Source of the DNA: Verrucomicrobia bacterium UBA7008 | Lineage (GTDB): Bacteria; Verrucomicrobiota; Kiritimatiellia; RFP12; UBA1067 | NCBI GenBank assembly: GCA_002449695.1 | Contig: DJXI01000016.1 | Location: forward strand, 1-29,226 | DNA: 29,226 bases | Reading direction: 5' to 3' | Shown: one piece after another, positions 15,540 to 22,366 of the stretch | Position numbering within the stretch: position 1 is the first letter of the stretch | Layout of the letters: each line of letters opens with the position of its first letter | The notes under the pieces: generated by a model | The model's input: the letters and a program-made list of their open reading frames with translations, nothing else | Database searches by the model: none | What the model was told of the DNA's origin: nothing | Position numbers and translations under genes: made by a program

Positions 15540-16238
15540 ATGCTGGAGCAGCTCAAGGAAGACGTGTTCAAGGCGAATCAGCGGCTCGTGTCGTCGGGCC
15601 TCGTGGTGCTGACGTGGGGCAACGCCTCGGGATTCGATCCCGCGACGGGCCTCGTCGTCATCAAGCCCTCGGGCGTGGACTACGACAGGATGACGGCCGC
15701 CGACATGGTGGTCGTCGATCTGGACGGCAAGGTCGTCGAAGGGAATCTGCGCCCGTCGAGCGACACGGCCACGCACATCGCGTTCTACCGCAACTTCGCG
15801 GGCGTGAAGGGCGCCGTGCACACGCACTCGGTCGAAGCGACGGCGTGGGCGCAGGCGTGCCGCGAGATTCCCGCCTACGGGACGACGCACGCCGATACGT
15901 TCCACGGCCCGGTGCCGCTCACGCGCATCCTGACGGAGCAGGAGGTCACGGAGGCGTACGAGGCGAACACGGGCAAGGTGATCGTCGAGCGTTTCCGGGA
16001 CCTGGAGCCGCTCGCGGTGCCGGGCGTGCTCGTGGCGGGCCACGCGCCGTTCACGTGGGGCAGGGATCCGCAGGATGCGGTGGATCACGCGATCGCGCTC
16101 GAGGCGATTGCGAAGATGGCGCGCCTCACCGAGGCGGTGAACGCGGCGAAACCCGCGCCGGGCCTCGTCCCGTACGTCGGCGAAAAGCACTATCAGCGCA
16201 AGCACGGCAAGAACGCCTACTACGGCCAGATCCGGTAA
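15540..16238 (+). CDS. araD: L-ribulose-5-phosphate 4-epimerase
   Basis: A 232-residue class II aldolase-family epimerase that converts L-ribulose 5-phosphate to D-xylulose 5-phosphate, linking arabinose to the pentose phosphate pathway. Zinc ligands are placed as in E. coli AraD: H94 and H96 in '[10 protein letters not shown]', and H168 in '[11 protein letters not shown]'. The phosphate-binding parts 'TWGNASG' (25-31), 'KPSGVDY' (42-48) and 'SSDTATH' (73-79, with D75) are present, and the C-terminal '[15 protein letters not shown]' is typical. The start follows GGGGG (15529-15533) and lies 3 nt after the kinase stop. With the kinase it forms a two-gene arabinose/ribulose module; an L-arabinose isomerase is not in the window. 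Confidence 0.94.
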   Translation: MLEQLKEDVFKANQRLVSSGLVVLTWGNASGFDPATGLVVIKPSGVDYDRMTAADMVVVDLDGKVVEGNLRPSSDTATHIAFYRNFAGVKGAVHTHSVEATAWAQACREIPAYGTTHADTFHGPVPLTRILTEQEVTEAYEANTGKVIVERFRDLEPLAVPGVLVAGHAPFTWGRDPQDAVDHAIALEAIAKMARLTEAVNAAKPAPGLVPYVGEKHYQRKHGKNAYYGQIR

Positions 16239-16248
16239 AATCAACCCC

Positions 16249-16278
16249 TTGTCAACGGGAGGGAAAATTTGATATACT
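16249..16278 (+). promoter_or_regulatory. Promoter of rpsL-rpsG, with -35 and extended -10
   Basis: TTGTCA (16249-16254) is one base from the -35 consensus and lies 18 bases before TATACT (16273-16278), which also has the TG extension (16270-16271). This is the clearest -35 of the set. The leader of about 30 nt carries AAGGA (16300-16304) and a two-codon ATG-AAC-TAA (16308-16316) whose stop overlaps the rpsL start. Confidence 0.75.
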
Positions 16279-16315
16279 ATACCCTACATTTGGAAAAGCA
16301 AGGAATAATGAACTA

Positions 16316-16699
16316 ATGCCTACAATCAACCAGTTGATTCGCAAGGGGCGCTCGCCGCTTGCCAAGCATTCGAAATCGCCCGCGCTGAAGGCGTGCCCCC
16401 AGCGCCGCGGTGTCTGTCTCGTCGTCAAGACGATGACCCCCAAGAAGCCGAACTCGGCCCTCCGCAAGGTTGCCCGTGTGCGCCTGACGAGCGGCTATGA
16501 AGTGACGGCCTACATCCCGGGCGAAGGCCACAACCTCCAGGAGCACAGCGTGGTGCTCGTGCGCGGCGGCCGTGTGAAGGACCTGCCGGGCGTGCGCTAC
16601 CACATCGTGCGCGGCAAGCTCGACTCCCTCGGCGTGGCGGGTCGCAACCGCAGCCGTTCGAAGTACGGCATGAAGAAGCAGAAGAAAGAGGGGAAGTAA
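16316..16699 (+). CDS. rpsL: Ribosomal protein uS12
   Basis: A 127-residue protein of the 30S decoding centre. It begins '[11 protein letters not shown]' and contains '[20 protein letters not shown]' (including the lysine region that gives streptomycin resistance when changed), '[13 protein letters not shown]' and '[14 protein letters not shown]'. Length is normal. It is first in a short operon with rpsG. The ATG shares its A with the stop of a two-codon leader ORF. Basic, as expected. Confidence 0.97.
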   Translation: MPTINQLIRKGRSPLAKHSKSPALKACPQRRGVCLVVKTMTPKKPNSALRKVARVRLTSGYEVTAYIPGEGHNLQEHSVVLVRGGRVKDLPGVRYHIVRGKLDSLGVAGRNRSRSKYGMKKQKKEGK

Positions 16700-16702
16700 G
16701 CC

Positions 16703-17227
16703 ATGAGCCGCAGAGGTAAGACAATCGTCAAGCGCGTCACGCTCGATCCGAAGTACAACTCGGAGCTCGTCGCGCACATGATCCGCGTCGTCATGAAGGA
16801 CGGCAAGAAGACCGTCGCCGAGAAGATCGTCTACGGGATGATCGACAAGGTGAAGGAGGCCCTCGCCGCCGATCCTGAGAAATTCAAGAAGGACGACAAG
16901 CAGTTTACCGATCCGCTGGAGATCGTCTCGGCCGCCATCGACAACATGAAGCCGCAGGTCGAGGTCAAGACGCGTCGCGTCGGCGGCACGACCTACCCGG
17001 TGCCGGTGCCGATCGCCGCGAACCGCCAGCTCTCGCTCGCGCTGCGCTGGACGACGCAGTACGCGTCGGGCCGTCACGGCATGGGCATGCCCGCCGCGGT
17101 CGCCGCCGAGATCATCGACGCGTTCCAGGGCCAGGGCAACGTCATCAAGAAACGCGACGACGTTCACAAGATGGCGCAGGCCAACAAGGCATTCGCTCAC
17201 TACGCGTGGGGCAACAACGCCGGCTGA
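16703..17227 (+). CDS. rpsG: Ribosomal protein uS7
   Basis: A 174-residue protein that nucleates the 30S head. The start 'MSRRGKTIVKRVTLDPKYNSELVAHMIRVVMKDGKK' and the region 'VEVKTRRVGGTTYPVPVPI' are diagnostic. Compared with the usual 156-residue form there is an acidic/basic insertion of about 15 residues near 50-67 (A-D-P-E-K-F-K-K-D-D-K-Q-F). The start is 3 nt after rpsL. A strong terminator follows, so fusA and tuf, which often complete this operon, are not linked here. Confidence 0.97.
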   Translation: MSRRGKTIVKRVTLDPKYNSELVAHMIRVVMKDGKKTVAEKIVYGMIDKVKEALAADPEKFKKDDKQFTDPLEIVSAAIDNMKPQVEVKTRRVGGTTYPVPVPIAANRQLSLALRWTTQYASGRHGMGMPAAVAAEIIDAFQGQGNVIKKRDDVHKMAQANKAFAHYAWGNNAG

Positions 17228-17256
17228 TCACGCGAAATTGCTTTTCCGAATCGAAA

Positions 17257-17286
17257 CCGCGGCACTTCTGCCGCGGTTTTTGTTTT
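17257..17286 (+). terminator. Intrinsic terminator of rpsL-rpsG
   Basis: Perfect stem CCGCGGCA (17257-17264) / TGCCGCGG (17269-17276) with a CTTC tetraloop, preceded by AAA and followed by TTTTTGTTTT. Confidence 0.92.
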
Positions 17287-17323
17287 CCCGGCGCGCTTTC
17301 CCTGTCTGATGCGCGGAAAAATA

Positions 17324-17332
17324 TGATATACT
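17324..17332 (+). promoter_or_regulatory. Extended -10 promoter of the aminotransferase gene
   Basis: TG (17324-17325), A, TATACT (17327-17332), 11 nt before ATG 17344, the same spacing as glyS and the DUF177 gene. An in-frame ATG at 17323 overlaps the box and would yield M-I-Y-Y-S-F-I-M. No clear -35 is seen. Confidence 0.75.
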
Positions 17333-17343
17333 ATTCATTCATC

Positions 17344-18621
17344 ATGAATGAATTGGCGAGCAAGCTCAACGAGACGCTCGGCGCGGCGGCGCAGTTCCTT
17401 TCGACCGCCGGCCGGCACATGTATTTCCCCTACGGCGGCATCCTGGGCCAGGGCGCGCAGGCGCGCGGCTGCGACATCAACGCGACGATCGGCATGGCGT
17501 TCGAGGAAGACGATTCGCCGATGGTGATGCCGTGCTTCGCCGAACGCATCACGCTCGACCGGCGCGCGTTCCTCTATGCGCCGTCGTTCGGGCTCCCGGC
17601 CCTGCGCGAGACGTGGAAGAAGATGGAGCTCGAGAAGAATCCGTCGCTGAAGGGCGTCGCGTTCTCCAACCCCGTCGTCACCAACGCGCTGACGCACGGC
17701 CTGAGGATCGCGGCGGAGCTCTTCGCCGATCCGGACGACACGCTCGTGACGCCGGACCTCTTCTGGGACAACTACGAGCTCATCTTCGGCGAGGCGGTCG
17801 GCTGCCGGGTCGCGCACTTCAACACCTTCGTCGACGGCCGCTTCGACGCGGCGGCGATGGAGGCGGCGCTGAAGGCCCCGGGCGACAGGAAGCTCCTCAT
17901 CCTCAACTTTCCGAACAATCCGACGGGCTACACGGCGACGGACGAGGACGTGCCGCGCATCGTCGCAGCGGTCAAGGCGGCGGCGGACGCGGGCAAGCGG
18001 ATCGTCGTCATCCTCGACGACGCCTACTTCGGCCTCGTCTACGAGGCGGGCGTCCACCGCGAGTCGCTCTTCGCCGCGTTCGCGGCGCTCTCCGAAAACG
18101 TGCTCGCCGTGAAGCTCGACGGCGCGACGAAGGAGGATTACGTCTGGGGCCTGCGCGTCGGGTTCATCTCGTTCGCGTTCAAGGGCGCGACGGCGGAGCA
18201 GCTCAAGGCGCTGGAGGCGAAGGCCGCCGGCAACGTCCGCAGCGGCGTGTCGAACATCTCGTCCATCGGCCAGCACCTCGCGGTCGCGGCGTTCGCCGAT
18301 CCCGGCTACGCGCGGCAGAAGAAGGAGAAGTACGAGATCCTCCACGCGCGCTACCGCGAAATCCGCCGCATCCTCGCGGCGCATCCCGAATACGCCGACT
18401 CCTTCGAGGCGATGCCGTTCAACTCGGGCTACTTCATGTGCGTCAGGCCGCGCGGCGTCGACGCCGAGGCGGTCCGCCGGCGGCTGATCGAGGCGTACTC
18501 GACGGGCACGATCGTCCTGTCGGGCCTGATCCGTCTCAGCTTCTCGACGGTGCCCGCGGCCAAGCTGCCGCGCCTCTTCGCCAACGTCCATGCGGCGATC
18601 AACGACTTGAAAAAAGGCTGA
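17344..18621 (+). CDS. PLP-dependent aminotransferase, class I/II fold
   Basis: A 425-residue fold-type I enzyme. Visible marks: 'FPNNPTGYTATDEDV' (the N-P-x-G segment, about 184-198), 'VVILDDAYFGLVYE' (Asp that contacts the PLP ring nitrogen, then Tyr), 'LDGATKEDYVWGLRVGF' with the Schiff-base Lys (about K265), and a C-terminal 'GYFMCVRP'. The 'LDGATKEDYVWG...F' version around the lysine differs from the aspartate aminotransferase pattern S-x-S-K, so the substrate should not be guessed. The start is set by the promoter; no Shine-Dalgarno precedes it. It follows a strong terminator and is separated by 48 nt from the next gene, which has its own Shine-Dalgarno. Confidence 0.85.
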   Translation: MNELASKLNETLGAAAQFLSTAGRHMYFPYGGILGQGAQARGCDINATIGMAFEEDDSPMVMPCFAERITLDRRAFLYAPSFGLPALRETWKKMELEKNPSLKGVAFSNPVVTNALTHGLRIAAELFADPDDTLVTPDLFWDNYELIFGEAVGCRVAHFNTFVDGRFDAAAMEAALKAPGDRKLLILNFPNNPTGYTATDEDVPRIVAAVKAAADAGKRIVVILDDAYFGLVYEAGVHRESLFAAFAALSENVLAVKLDGATKEDYVWGLRVGFISFAFKGATAEQLKALEAKAAGNVRSGVSNISSIGQHLAVAAFADPGYARQKKEKYEILHARYREIRRILAAHPEYADSFEAMPFNSGYFMCVRPRGVDAEAVRRRLIEAYSTGTIVLSGLIRLSFSTVPAAKLPRLFANVHAAINDLKKG

Positions 18622-18669
18622 TTTCTTTCCTCCACCCCAAACGAAAACCACACCGAAAGGAACCGACCC

Positions 18670-19989
18670 ATGACATTCCGCAACATCCTGCTGTGCACCG
18701 CCTTCGCGGCCGCGACCGCGTGGGGACAGACCCCCGAAACGCTCCTGACCGTCCAGGTCGCCAACATGGACGCGCTCGTCCGGGCGTCCGCCAAGGTCGG
18801 CGAGCTCATGGGCAACCCGATGATGGGCGCGATGGCCAGCATGGCGCTCACGCAGAACGAGGATCTGGCGAAGCACCTCGCGAAGGGCGCGGGTGAAACG
18901 GCCGTCGCCACCGTCGTTCTGACGAAGGACGAGGACGGGGACGACGATCTGGACGCGACATGGGCGACGGTGCCGGCCGAGATGGACGGCGCGCTCGTCC
19001 GCGTCACGGTTCCGGCGAGCGGCGTCAAGACGATCGTCACGAAACTGGAGGAGGCGAAAGGCGAGACCGCGTGCGCCAACAAGGCGGCGCTGGACGACCT
19101 CATCGCGACGCTCCGGATGGTCGACTCGTGCACGCTCGCGCTCAAGGTGAGCGACGCGGGGCTGGAGATCGGCGGCACGCTCGTGCCGGTCGCCGGCACC
19201 GACCTCGCGAAGATCGGCACCGTGCCGCTCGCGGAGGATCCCTTCGCGTTCGCGCCGGCGACGGCGCTCGTGGCGGACGCCTACGCCGCGAACAGCGGTT
19301 GTGCCGCCGTCACGCTTGACCAGGTGCAGACGATTCTGGACGTCCTCAACAAGAACGGCGTCCAGACGGACTGGCTCAAGAGCCAGCGCACGGACAATTT
19401 CCTGCAGCTGACGCTCGACAGCGCGGCGGCGATCCGTTACTTCAAGGGCGAGGGCAAGGAGGCTGTCACGAAGCTGAAGCCTGAAATGTTCGAGGGCGTG
19501 GCGTGCCTCAAGGGCTCGGGCCGGCCCGTGGTCGGCGGCCCGGCGATGGGCACGTCGCTCTCGCTCGCGAACGCGGCGGCGAAGACGAGCCCCACCGCAC
19601 GTTTCCGCAGGGTGCTGCCCGAGGCGGCGGCGAAGAAGCCGTTCTCGGCCAGCGTCCACTCCGTCTATCCGCTTCTCCGGGCGCTCGCGAACGACGCCGT
19701 CGCGCTGGTGCCGGAGAAGGACGCGGCCACGCTCAAGTCGCTCCTCGCGACGCTGCCGCCGCCCGGCGACGGTGCGTCCGCCGGTGCGATCTGGCGCGAA
19801 GGTGACGCGTTCGGCTTTGTCTCGCGCCTGTCGGCGGACGAGTTCCGCAATCTCGCCGTCGCGATCCAGTCGGTCGGCACCTATGTGGCGATGAGCAGCG
19901 TGAAGACGGCGGGCGACATCGACATCGAATTCGACGATGACGACGATGACGATGACGACGACGATGACGACGGCGACACGAACGACTGA
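18670..19989 (+). CDS. Secreted protein of unknown function with a poly-Asp tail
   Basis: A 439-residue protein with an N-terminal signal peptide (T-F-R-N, then 'ILLCTAFAAATAWG', cleavage likely near residue 19). The mature part is Ala/Thr/Val-rich with predicted alternating strands and helices, and I recognise no domain. Two acidic runs occur: 'DEDGDDDLDA' near residue 90, and an uninterrupted run of 13 Asp followed by G-D-T-N-D at the end. The run is coded by mixed GAC and GAT, so it is not pure DNA-slippage sequence. AAAGGA lies upstream of the ATG. The tail codons also contain four ATGs in another frame that can start ispE. A calcium- or polymer-binding tail is conceivable; there is no direct evidence. 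Confidence 0.75.
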   Translation: MTFRNILLCTAFAAATAWGQTPETLLTVQVANMDALVRASAKVGELMGNPMMGAMASMALTQNEDLAKHLAKGAGETAVATVVLTKDEDGDDDLDATWATVPAEMDGALVRVTVPASGVKTIVTKLEEAKGETACANKAALDDLIATLRMVDSCTLALKVSDAGLEIGGTLVPVAGTDLAKIGTVPLAEDPFAFAPATALVADAYAANSGCAAVTLDQVQTILDVLNKNGVQTDWLKSQRTDNFLQLTLDSAAAIRYFKGEGKEAVTKLKPEMFEGVACLKGSGRPVVGGPAMGTSLSLANAAAKTSPTARFRRVLPEAAAKKPFSASVHSVYPLLRALANDAVALVPEKDAATLKSLLATLPPPGDGASAGAIWREGDAFGFVSRLSADEFRNLAVAIQSVGTYVAMSSVKTAGDIDIEFDDDDDDDDDDDDDGDTND

Positions 19990-20824
19990 GGCGTTCGCCA
20001 AGGTCAACCTGACGCTGGAAGTCTTCAGCAGGCGCGCGGATGGATTCCACGCGCTTCGTTCGCTCGTTCTGCCGGTGACGCTCGCCGACACGGTGACGGT
20101 GGCGTCGGCGGACGGCATTTCGAGCGATTCGCCCTATCCCGACGATCTCTGCGCCCGGGCGGCGCGCGCGCTGCAGGCGGCGGCCCGCACGACGCGCGGC
20201 GCGGCGATCCATGTCGACAAGCGCATTCCGGCGGGCGGCGGCCTCGGCGGCGGTTCGGCGGACGCGGCGGCGACGCTCTGTCTCCTGAACGACCTGTGGG
20301 CGCTGCGCCTCGCGCCGGCGGCGCTCGCGGCGGTCGGCGCAGCGGTCGGCAGCGACGTGCCCGCGCTCGTCCTGTCGCGTTTCAGCGGGCTCGTGATGAT
20401 GGAAGGGCGCGGCGAGATCGTCGCGCCGGCGCACGTCGCGCACGCGCCGGTCCACCTGGTGCTCGTCAATCCGGGCGTCTTCTCGTCGACGGCGGAGGTG
20501 TATAAAAATTGCACGCCGCGCGTGACAGACGACCCCTCGATAGTGTATAATATGCGCCACGCTCTGGAAAGCGGCGACGTGCCGGCGATGGTCGCCGCCC
20601 TGCAGAACGACCTCGAAGCGCCGGCCGTCCGGCTCCATCCGGAGATCGCGGCGGCCCAGCGCGCGCTCGCGGCGGCGGGCGCGGTCGGATGCGCGATGAG
20701 CGGCAGCGGATCGACTGTCTTCGGTCTCGTCCCCGACGAAGCGGCGGGACGTGAAATCGCGGCTTCCCTGACGGCGAAGGGCCTCGCGGCCTGGAGCGTC
20801 CATTCAGCCTGTCCCTTCGTATAG
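19964..20824 (+). CDS. ispE: 4-diphosphocytidyl-2-C-methyl-D-erythritol kinase
   Basis: A 286-residue GHMP kinase of the MEP isoprenoid pathway; it phosphorylates CDP-ME using ATP. The start 'EAFAKVNLTLEVFSRRADGFH' has the conserved Lys; the ATP loop is 'PAGGGLGGGSADAA' (about 88-101); 'GSDVPALV' and the third motif 'MSGSGSTVFGLV' follow. Four in-frame ATGs (19937, 19946, 19952, 19964) lie within the poly-Asp codons of the upstream gene; I take the last because it leaves about ten residues before the first strand, the normal length. The reading frame ends 'ACPFV' at a stop that is already inside the tRNA-Gln gene, so the last codons are also tRNA sequence. No Shine-Dalgarno is visible, so coupling to the upstream gene is likely. 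Confidence 0.9.
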   Translation: MTTATRTTEAFAKVNLTLEVFSRRADGFHALRSLVLPVTLADTVTVASADGISSDSPYPDDLCARAARALQAAARTTRGAAIHVDKRIPAGGGLGGGSADAAATLCLLNDLWALRLAPAALAAVGAAVGSDVPALVLSRFSGLVMMEGRGEIVAPAHVAHAPVHLVLVNPGVFSSTAEVYKNCTPRVTDDPSIVYNMRHALESGDVPAMVAALQNDLEAPAVRLHPEIAAAQRALAAAGAVGCAMSGSGSTVFGLVPDEAAGREIAASLTAKGLAAWSVHSACPFV

Positions 20825-20883
20825 CGGCAGTACACGGGTTTTTGATACCCAGAGTAGTGGTTCGACTCCACTAGGGACAACCA
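20810..20883 (+). tRNA. tRNA-Gln (TTG), overlapping the ispE 3' end
   Basis: Acceptor stem TGTCCCT (20810-20816) pairs with AGGGACA (20873-20879), then discriminator A and encoded CCA (20881-20883). The anticodon loop TTTTGAT gives TTG; the stem CGGGT/ACCCA has one C-A mismatch at its top. The T arm is AGTGG-TTCGACT-CCACT. The first 15 bases are also the last five codons, including the stop, of ispE. Confidence 0.92.
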
Positions 20884-20893
20884 CGCGCAAGTG

Positions 20894-20902
20894 TGATATA
20901 CT
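20894..20902 (+). promoter_or_regulatory. Extended -10 promoter of rhaB
   Basis: TG (20894-20895), A, TATACT (20897-20902), 7 nt before ATG 20910. The predicted transcription start is within about one base of the ATG, that is, a leaderless mRNA. The in-frame TTG at 20904 would precede the transcript. Confidence 0.75.
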
Positions 20903-20909
20903 ATTGCGC

Positions 20910-22328
20910 ATGAAGAACTATCTCGCCATCGACATCGGGGCCTCGAGCGGCCGCCACATCATCGGAAACGTCAAGGACGGCAAGATCGCGCTGGAGGAGG
21001 TCTACCGCTTCGACAATTCGCAGGTGCGCAGGGACGGGCACGACTGCTGGGACATCGAGAAGCTCGTCGCGAGCGTCCAGGCGGGCATCGACGCGGCGGC
21101 GGCGAAGGCGCCGATCGACTCCATCGGCATCGACACGTGGGGCGTCGATTTCGTGCTCCTCGACGCGGACGGCCGGCTGATCGGCGACGCCGTCGCCTAC
21201 CGCGACGCGCGCACGGCGGGCGCGGACGCGGAGATCGAGAAGGAGGTCCTCTCCTTCGCCGAGCTCTATGCGCGCGCGGGCATCCAGAAGACGGCGTTCA
21301 ACACGATCTACCAGCTGTGGGCGCTCAAGAAGGAGCATCCCGAGCAGCTCGCGGCGGCGGCGCATTTCCTGATGGTGCCGGAATACCTCAACTACCGGCT
21401 GACGGGCCGCATCGTCCACGAGTACACCGACTCGTCCACGACGTCGCTCCTCGACGCGGCGAAGAAGGACTGGGACTGGGAGCTGATCGAGAAGCTGGGG
21501 CTGCCGAAGAAGATCTTCGGCAAGCTGGAGATGCCGGGCGCGACGGTCGGCACGTACAAGGGGATCAAGGTCGTCCTTCCGGCGATGCACGACACGGGCT
21601 CGGCGTACCTCGCGGTGCCGGCGCGCGACGACCGGGCGGTGTACCTTTCGAGCGGCACGTGGTCGCTGCTCGGCGTCGAGAACGAGCGGCCCATCACGAC
21701 GGCGGCGAGCTGCGCGGCGAACTTCACGAACGAAGGCGGCGCGTGGGGCCGCTACCGCTACCTCAAGAACATCATGGGCAGCTGGATCATCCAGTCGATC
21801 CGCCGCGAGCTGAACGGCGTCAGCTACGTCGCGGGCAAGGCGGGCGACGCGACGGCGGCGGCGCTCGTGACGCTGACCGACTACGAGAAGGGGCACGACT
21901 ATTCGTTCGCCGACCTCTCGTCGATCGCGCGCACGAGCGGCTACGGCACCGTCGTGAACGTGAATGACGCGCGCTTCCTCAACCCGGCGTCGATGATCGG
22001 CGAAATCCGCGCGGCGGCGGCCGAGCAGGGCGCGGCACCGTCGACGGTGGGCGACCTGATGAAGTGCGTCTACATTTCGCTCGCGGCCTGCTACGCCGAC
22101 GCGATCAGGAACCTCGCGCAGCTGACGGGCAAGACGTACACCTCCATCAACATCGTCGGCGGCGGCTCGCGCGACACGTACCTCAACGAGCTGACGGCCG
22201 CGGCGACGGGGCTGGAGGTGATCACGGGGCCGATCGAAGGCACGGCCATCGGCAACCTGATCGTCCAGATGATCGTCGGCGGTGAATTCGCCGATCTCGC
22301 CGCGGCGCGCGCGGCCATCGCGCGATGA
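20910..22328 (+). CDS. rhaB: Rhamnulokinase
   Basis: A 472-residue FGGY-family kinase that phosphorylates L-rhamnulose. It begins 'YLAIDIGASSGRHIIGNV' (phosphate 1 loop), then 'CWDIEKLV', 'IGIDTWGVDFVLLDADGRLIGDAVAYRDART' with the substrate-site 'TWGVD', 'QLWALKKEHPEQL', 'FLMVPEYLNYRLTG' and in the second domain 'HDTGSAYLAVPA', 'YLSSGTWSLLGVE' and 'INIVGGGSRDTYLNELTA'. These fit RhaB more closely than xylulokinase. The start is fixed by the promoter, and no Shine-Dalgarno exists. Its stop overlaps a possible start (ATGA at 22325) of the next gene, whose better start is at 22367. Rhamnose isomerase and aldolase are not in the window. Confidence 0.92.
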   Translation: MKNYLAIDIGASSGRHIIGNVKDGKIALEEVYRFDNSQVRRDGHDCWDIEKLVASVQAGIDAAAAKAPIDSIGIDTWGVDFVLLDADGRLIGDAVAYRDARTAGADAEIEKEVLSFAELYARAGIQKTAFNTIYQLWALKKEHPEQLAAAAHFLMVPEYLNYRLTGRIVHEYTDSSTTSLLDAAKKDWDWELIEKLGLPKKIFGKLEMPGATVGTYKGIKVVLPAMHDTGSAYLAVPARDDRAVYLSSGTWSLLGVENERPITTAASCAANFTNEGGAWGRYRYLKNIMGSWIIQSIRRELNGVSYVAGKAGDATAAALVTLTDYEKGHDYSFADLSSIARTSGYGTVVNVNDARFLNPASMIGEIRAAAAEQGAAPSTVGDLMKCVYISLAACYADAIRNLAQLTGKTYTSINIVGGGSRDTYLNELTAAATGLEVITGPIEGTAIGNLIVQMIVGGEFADLAAARAAIAR

Positions 22329-22366
22329 GCGCGTCGGACATCCACAGATCAATCGGAGAAATGACA

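Noticed and set aside
20544..20551. TGTATAAT inside ispE as a promoter for the tRNA-Gln
   Set aside because: TG lies directly against TATAAT without the spacer base of the extended form, it is about 260 bases from the tRNA, and no -35 is apparent.
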